Positions 61,333 through 64,000 of a DNA stretch of 64,000 nt are shown one piece after another. A program made the position numbers and the translations under genes. The notes under the pieces are model-generated. The model saw only the letters and a program-made list of their open reading frames with translations, had not been told where the DNA came from and did not search any database. The first letter of the stretch is position 1. Each line of letters starts with the position of its first letter. Location of the stretch: the NCBI GenBank assembly GCA_040079795.1, contig JBEBJQ010000001.1:62001-126000 (forward strand). The letters run 5' to 3'. The DNA is from SXIZ01 sp040079795. Its GTDB lineage: Bacteria > Pseudomonadota > Gammaproteobacteria > Methylococcales > Methylomonadaceae.

Positions 61333-62073
61333 CTACTGCCATTGCAATTGTTTCCTAAAAAACACTATAAATAAACCTAAAGACATAAACCAACAAATAG
61401 CCAAAGCCATGACATCATGGCTTAAAAAATGCGCCCCCCGCATTTGCTGGGTAAAACCATAAAGTTCCCCTAAAATAAGGCCAAAGCTTAAGCCTCGGAA
61501 TTTATAGTCAGAACATACGGCCAAAAAGAAGAAATAAAAACTTACAAAAGCAAAGCCTGATCCCGCATGCGCTGCAGGAAAGCAGTGACCAACCGGCATA
61601 GCAATGGTTACAGCATCCGCCCAGCGAATATAAGGCTTAAAACTGCCGAATAATTGTAAATCCCACGGACAATAAATATGAGTACGGTTTTTTAAAGCCA
61701 TGATAATGAGGGGGCCACTAATACTGGCTAAAAATAAATACAGAAAGCCACGTCGATAGGGTTTTAAAGCTGAGCCCATTTTAAAAGACCGCAACACCAT
61801 GACCAAGATGCTGGCAACGATAGCAAAAAAAACCAGCCGCCCGCCCTTATGAAAAACCTTTTGGATTAACCAATGATCTTTATAAGGCCATTCCCGAGCG
61901 ATCGGGTCATAAAAATGCCTACCTAACCAAATATCTAATCCGCTCCACTCAAGACCCACAAATAATGTACCTAGTAGCAACGCAGGCAATAAGCCATGGG
62001 TTAATATAAACCTACTACGCGACAGGACTATATGCTGAGGTAAAAAGGATGTTTCTGAAAAAAATGCAAACAC
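61333..62073 (-). CDS. PAP2-family membrane phosphatase
   Basis: A 246-residue inner-membrane phosphatase with six hydrophobic helices. The three PAP2 blocks are visible: KNRTHIYCPWDL (a Lys/Arg-rich first block), the GHCFPAAHAGSG second block (the usual PSGH motif appears as PAAH), and RGAHFLSHD with the catalytic His-Asp. Relatives dephosphorylate undecaprenyl pyrophosphate or lipid A (LpxE/LpxT-like). Monocistronic; the substrate is unknown. Confidence 0.82.
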   Translation of the reverse strand: MFAFFSETSFLPQHIVLSRSRFILTHGLLPALLLGTLFVGLEWSGLDIWLGRHFYDPIAREWPYKDHWLIQKVFHKGGRLVFFAIVASILVMVLRSFKMGSALKPYRRGFLYLFLASISGPLIIMALKNRTHIYCPWDLQLFGSFKPYIRWADAVTIAMPVGHCFPAAHAGSGFAFVSFYFFFLAVCSDYKFRGLSFGLILGELYGFTQQMRGAHFLSHDVMALAICWFMSLGLFIVFFRKQLQWQ

Positions 62074-62135
62074 ATCAACCTGCTAAATTTACAACATTGA
62101 AACTGGATGCTTAACTATTTTGCTACTGGATGCCC

Positions 62136-62167
62136 ATAAAAAAGGGTTGCATTGCAACCCTTTTTTC
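62136..62167 (-). terminator. rplM-rpsI operon terminator
   Basis: GGGTTGC and GCAACCC (62144-62160) pair with a 3-base loop. A-run on one side and T-run on the other make it strong in both directions. It lies about 35 bases after the rpsI stop on the minus strand. Confidence 0.85.
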
Positions 62168-62200
62168 TTACAGTAAACGGATAATGATCTTTCGAGATAA

Positions 62201-62593
62201 TTAGCGTTTTGAGTACTGAGGACGTTTTCTGGCTTTGTGCAAACCAATTTTTTTACGTTCAACTATACGCGAGTCACGGGTTACATAACCTGCTTTTCTA
62301 AGTGCTGGACGTAACGTTTCATCATATTCCATTAAAGCGCGGGTCAGGCCATGACGAATGGCACCTGCTTGACCGGATGGTCCACCGCCTTTAACAATGA
62401 TATTAATATCAAACTTGCTTTCCATTTTAACGCACTCAAGCGGCTGACGTGAAACCATTTGATCGGTTTTACGGCCAAAATACTCTTCAAGTGTTTGTTC
62501 GTTAACAGTAATCTTTCCAGTGCCGCTCGTTGCATAAACACGTGCCACTGCACATTTACGACGACCTGTTCCATAATATTGAGCTGATGCCAT
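62201..62593 (-). CDS. rpsI: Small-subunit ribosomal protein S9 (uS9)
   Basis: A 130-residue ribosomal protein whose C-terminal tail reaches the P-site tRNA. It begins ASAQYYGTGRRKCAVARV and ends with the conserved KKIGLHKARKRPQYSKR tail. Follows rplM in the universal rplM-rpsI operon with an 11-base gap. Confidence 0.99.
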   Translation of the reverse strand: MASAQYYGTGRRKCAVARVYATSGTGKITVNEQTLEEYFGRKTDQMVSRQPLECVKMESKFDINIIVKGGGPSGQAGAIRHGLTRALMEYDETLRPALRKAGYVTRDSRIVERKKIGLHKARKRPQYSKR

Positions 62594-62604
62594 GGTTTAA
62601 CCTA

Positions 62605-63033
62605 CTATATTTCTAGAACTTTTGGCTGTTGAGCCTGATGATCGTGTTCAGGACCGGCATACACTTTCAATTTCTTGAACATAGCCCGCCCCAATGAATT
62701 CTTAGGTAACATACCCTGAACCGCAGTTGTCAAAATGCGATCAGGAAATGTATTTCTTAATTTACCTAAGCTAACAGATTTCATGTTACCAATGAAACCC
62801 GTATGTTTATAGTAAATTTTATCTTTTTCTTTATTACCGGTCACACCTATTTTTTCTACGTTTACGACGATGATATAATCGCCCGTATCAACATGTGGGG
62901 TGAATTCGGGTTTATGTTTACCGCGAAGGCGCAGTGCAATTTCACTGGCAAGTCGACCAAGCGTCTTCCCTTCTGCATCAACTACGTACCAATCACGCTT
63001 AACTTCTGCTGGCTTTGCACTAAATGTTTTCAT
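62605..63033 (-). CDS. rplM: Large-subunit ribosomal protein L13 (uL13)
   Basis: A 142-residue 50S assembly protein. It begins KTFSAKPAEVKRDWYVVDAEG and carries LGRLASEIALRLRGKHKPEF, GDYIIVVNVEKI and YAGPEHDHQAQQP in the usual order. First gene of the rplM-rpsI operon; the promoter lies in the 250-base upstream region. Confidence 0.99.
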   Translation of the reverse strand: MKTFSAKPAEVKRDWYVVDAEGKTLGRLASEIALRLRGKHKPEFTPHVDTGDYIIVVNVEKIGVTGNKEKDKIYYKHTGFIGNMKSVSLGKLRNTFPDRILTTAVQGMLPKNSLGRAMFKKLKVYAGPEHDHQAQQPKVLEI

Positions 63034-63285
63034 TATGACTTAGTTTTTCGAGTAAGGCTGTATAAAGGACGCAATTGTACTAAAGGTAAACAAAAATTTC
63101 AAATTAATTTACTAAAGGCTTCCGATTAACCTATTACGCCTCAAGCACTTTTAATTGTAAGCGGCAAAATCAAATATGCTTTATTGATCCAGATTTAGCG
63201 CAAAAGACCTATTCAATAAACTTTAAACAAGAGTCAAGCAGAGGGTCAAAGATATCCAAAAACCTCGACTCTATAGCGGTTTAAC
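63034..63285. other. 252-base intergenic region upstream of rplM
   Basis: Contains the presumed rplM promoter region and the end of the HAD phosphatase transcript. No further gene or repeat was recognised. Confidence 0.4.
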
Positions 63286-63921
63286 CTAAGTAATATATTC
63301 TAATACCGGCAGCAAACTCGCCCCCGGCACATAAAAATCTGCCCGCGCCTGAACCGCAGGACGTGCAGCCACGCCGCCGAAACCAATCACCGTAGCACCG
63401 GCTTGTTGCGCCTCCAGATCGGTTTGGCCGTCCCCCACCAGCACCAACCGCGCTTGTGCGGGATTGATTTGCCGACAAATTTCCGCCTTACCGCCGGTTT
63501 TTGCCAACACCGAATCGCTATCAAAGCGTTGATAGCTACCATCAGCGTTAAATAGTATATCGACAGCATGCACGCGACTGGCGGGGACTCCTAAATAGGC
63601 GGCTAAAGGCAATATAGCCTGCCGCAGACCACCGCTGATGATATGTACACGTTGCGCCTGTAACGCCTGTAATACTTCAAGCGCACCGGGGACAATTTGC
63701 TCAATGTAAAGCTCGGCCAGCCAATCGATGGCTGACTGATCCGGCCTTATAATGCTTAAACGTTGCGCATACACATTTTCTAACGGCACTTCACCGTTCA
63801 TTGCTGCGGTAGTTAAAGCCGCCACGGCTGAGCCGACGCCCGCGCGATTAGCGAGTTCGTCGATACCTTCAATGGCACTTAAGGTGCTGTCACAATCAAA
63901 GCAGACTATCTCAAAGCTCAT
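63286..63921 (-). CDS. HAD-IB family phosphatase, SerB-like
   Basis: A 211-residue haloacid-dehalogenase-type phosphatase. Motif I CFDCDSTLSAIEGIDELA with nucleophile D9 and acid D11, motif II IISGGLRQ (Ser/Gly), motif III and the VLVGDGQTDLEAQQAG motif IV are present. The sequence resembles phosphoserine phosphatase, which would fit serine synthesis, but the substrate is not proven. Its ATG overlaps the stop of the preceding gene (ATGA), indicating an operon with it. Confidence 0.88.
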   Translation of the reverse strand: MSFEIVCFDCDSTLSAIEGIDELANRAGVGSAVAALTTAAMNGEVPLENVYAQRLSIIRPDQSAIDWLAELYIEQIVPGALEVLQALQAQRVHIISGGLRQAILPLAAYLGVPASRVHAVDILFNADGSYQRFDSDSVLAKTGGKAEICRQINPAQARLVLVGDGQTDLEAQQAGATVIGFGGVAARPAVQARADFYVPGASLLPVLEYIT

Positions 63922-64000
63922 AACACAATTTGCGTCGCACTATGTACAGCAGTGATAGCACACACTTCTTTGATTAAAGCATCATTTAAAACTTCAGAAA
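63918..64000 (-). CDS. C-terminal 26 residues of a gene continuing beyond the window
   Basis: On the minus strand the last 83 bases encode SEVLNDALIKEVCAITAVHS then ATQIVL before TGA, which overlaps the ATG of the HAD phosphatase by the ATGA arrangement. The tail has the look of a C-terminal ACT-type or dehydrogenase end, possibly phosphoglycerate dehydrogenase (SerA), which would form a serine-biosynthesis pair. That identity is a guess; only the frame and coupling are seen. Confidence 0.6.
   Translation of the reverse strand, partial: SEVLNDALIKEVCAITAVHSATQIVL

Overview
The window reads as chromosomal DNA of a gammaproteobacterial (type I) methanotroph, order Methylococcales. The inference rests on co-occurrence of a pqqABC/pqqDE locus (PQQ, the methanol dehydrogenase cofactor), a methanopterin-type cofactor gene pair (DmrB-like flavoprotein plus archaeal-type dihydropteroate-synthase-like protein), a PycA-type pyruvate carboxylase subunit, and ordinary gammaproteobacterial housekeeping genes. 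The species cannot be fixed from the sequence alone. I see no rRNA, tRNA, CRISPR array or prophage.

Layout. 0-8 kb: dcd, then a surface-glycan group (glf for galactofuranose, a 1347-residue membrane protein resembling a GT-C glycosyltransferase with four internal repeats, and wecE), then folP. 8-10 kb: the methanopterin pair, divergent from folP. 10-14.5 kb: a PEP-CTERM-like secreted protein, a fatty-acid-hydroxylase-family enzyme, pycA and a DUF1097 protein. 14.7-21.6 kb: a heavy-metal RND efflux operon (small secreted protein, outer-membrane factor, adaptor, pump, DUF3240) followed by a SirB2 protein. 21.8-29 kb: a Cys-containing secreted protein, recQ, a LysR regulator divergent from a beta-carbonic anhydrase, and a two-gene cassette (acyl-CoA-dehydrogenase-like enzyme plus amino-acid-AMP ligase) that resembles the prolyl-AMP ligase/prolyl-carrier dehydrogenase pair of pyrrole biosynthesis. 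29-33 kb: acyltransferase, two small proteins, SelO.

32.8-40.7 kb holds the PQQ genes on the minus strand. The order is pqqA-B-C, then a 1424-residue multi-PAS/GAF hybrid histidine kinase, then pqqD-E. pqqA (24 codons) has its own promoter and a UUCG-loop terminator or attenuator behind it. 40.8-43.5 kb is the most accessory-looking stretch: a VapBC-type toxin-antitoxin pair whose antitoxin 3' end is interrupted by a hairpin-rich element of about 293 bp, a dispersed-type palindrome and a Cys-rich von Willebrand factor A protein.

43.6-64 kb is mainly housekeeping: groESL with a perfect CIRCE operator, moeB, priA (two perfect DnaA boxes upstream), YbhB-like, GST, dsbB, a frameshifted and truncated IS5-like transposase, a DUF2298 membrane protein, DUF1249 and QueD-like proteins, PilZ, a methyltransferase, a CvfB-like S1 protein, mscL, a glyoxalase-fold protein, a RIO kinase, a membrane-anchored multicopper oxidase, a PAP2 phosphatase, rplM-rpsI and a SerB-like HAD phosphatase. 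The end of another gene, overlapping the HAD gene by ATGA, runs off the right edge. The strongest leads for something undescribed are the orphan adenylation/dehydrogenase cassette, the split pqq locus with its LOV-like kinase, the repeat-bearing GT-C protein, and the element inserted in the antitoxin.
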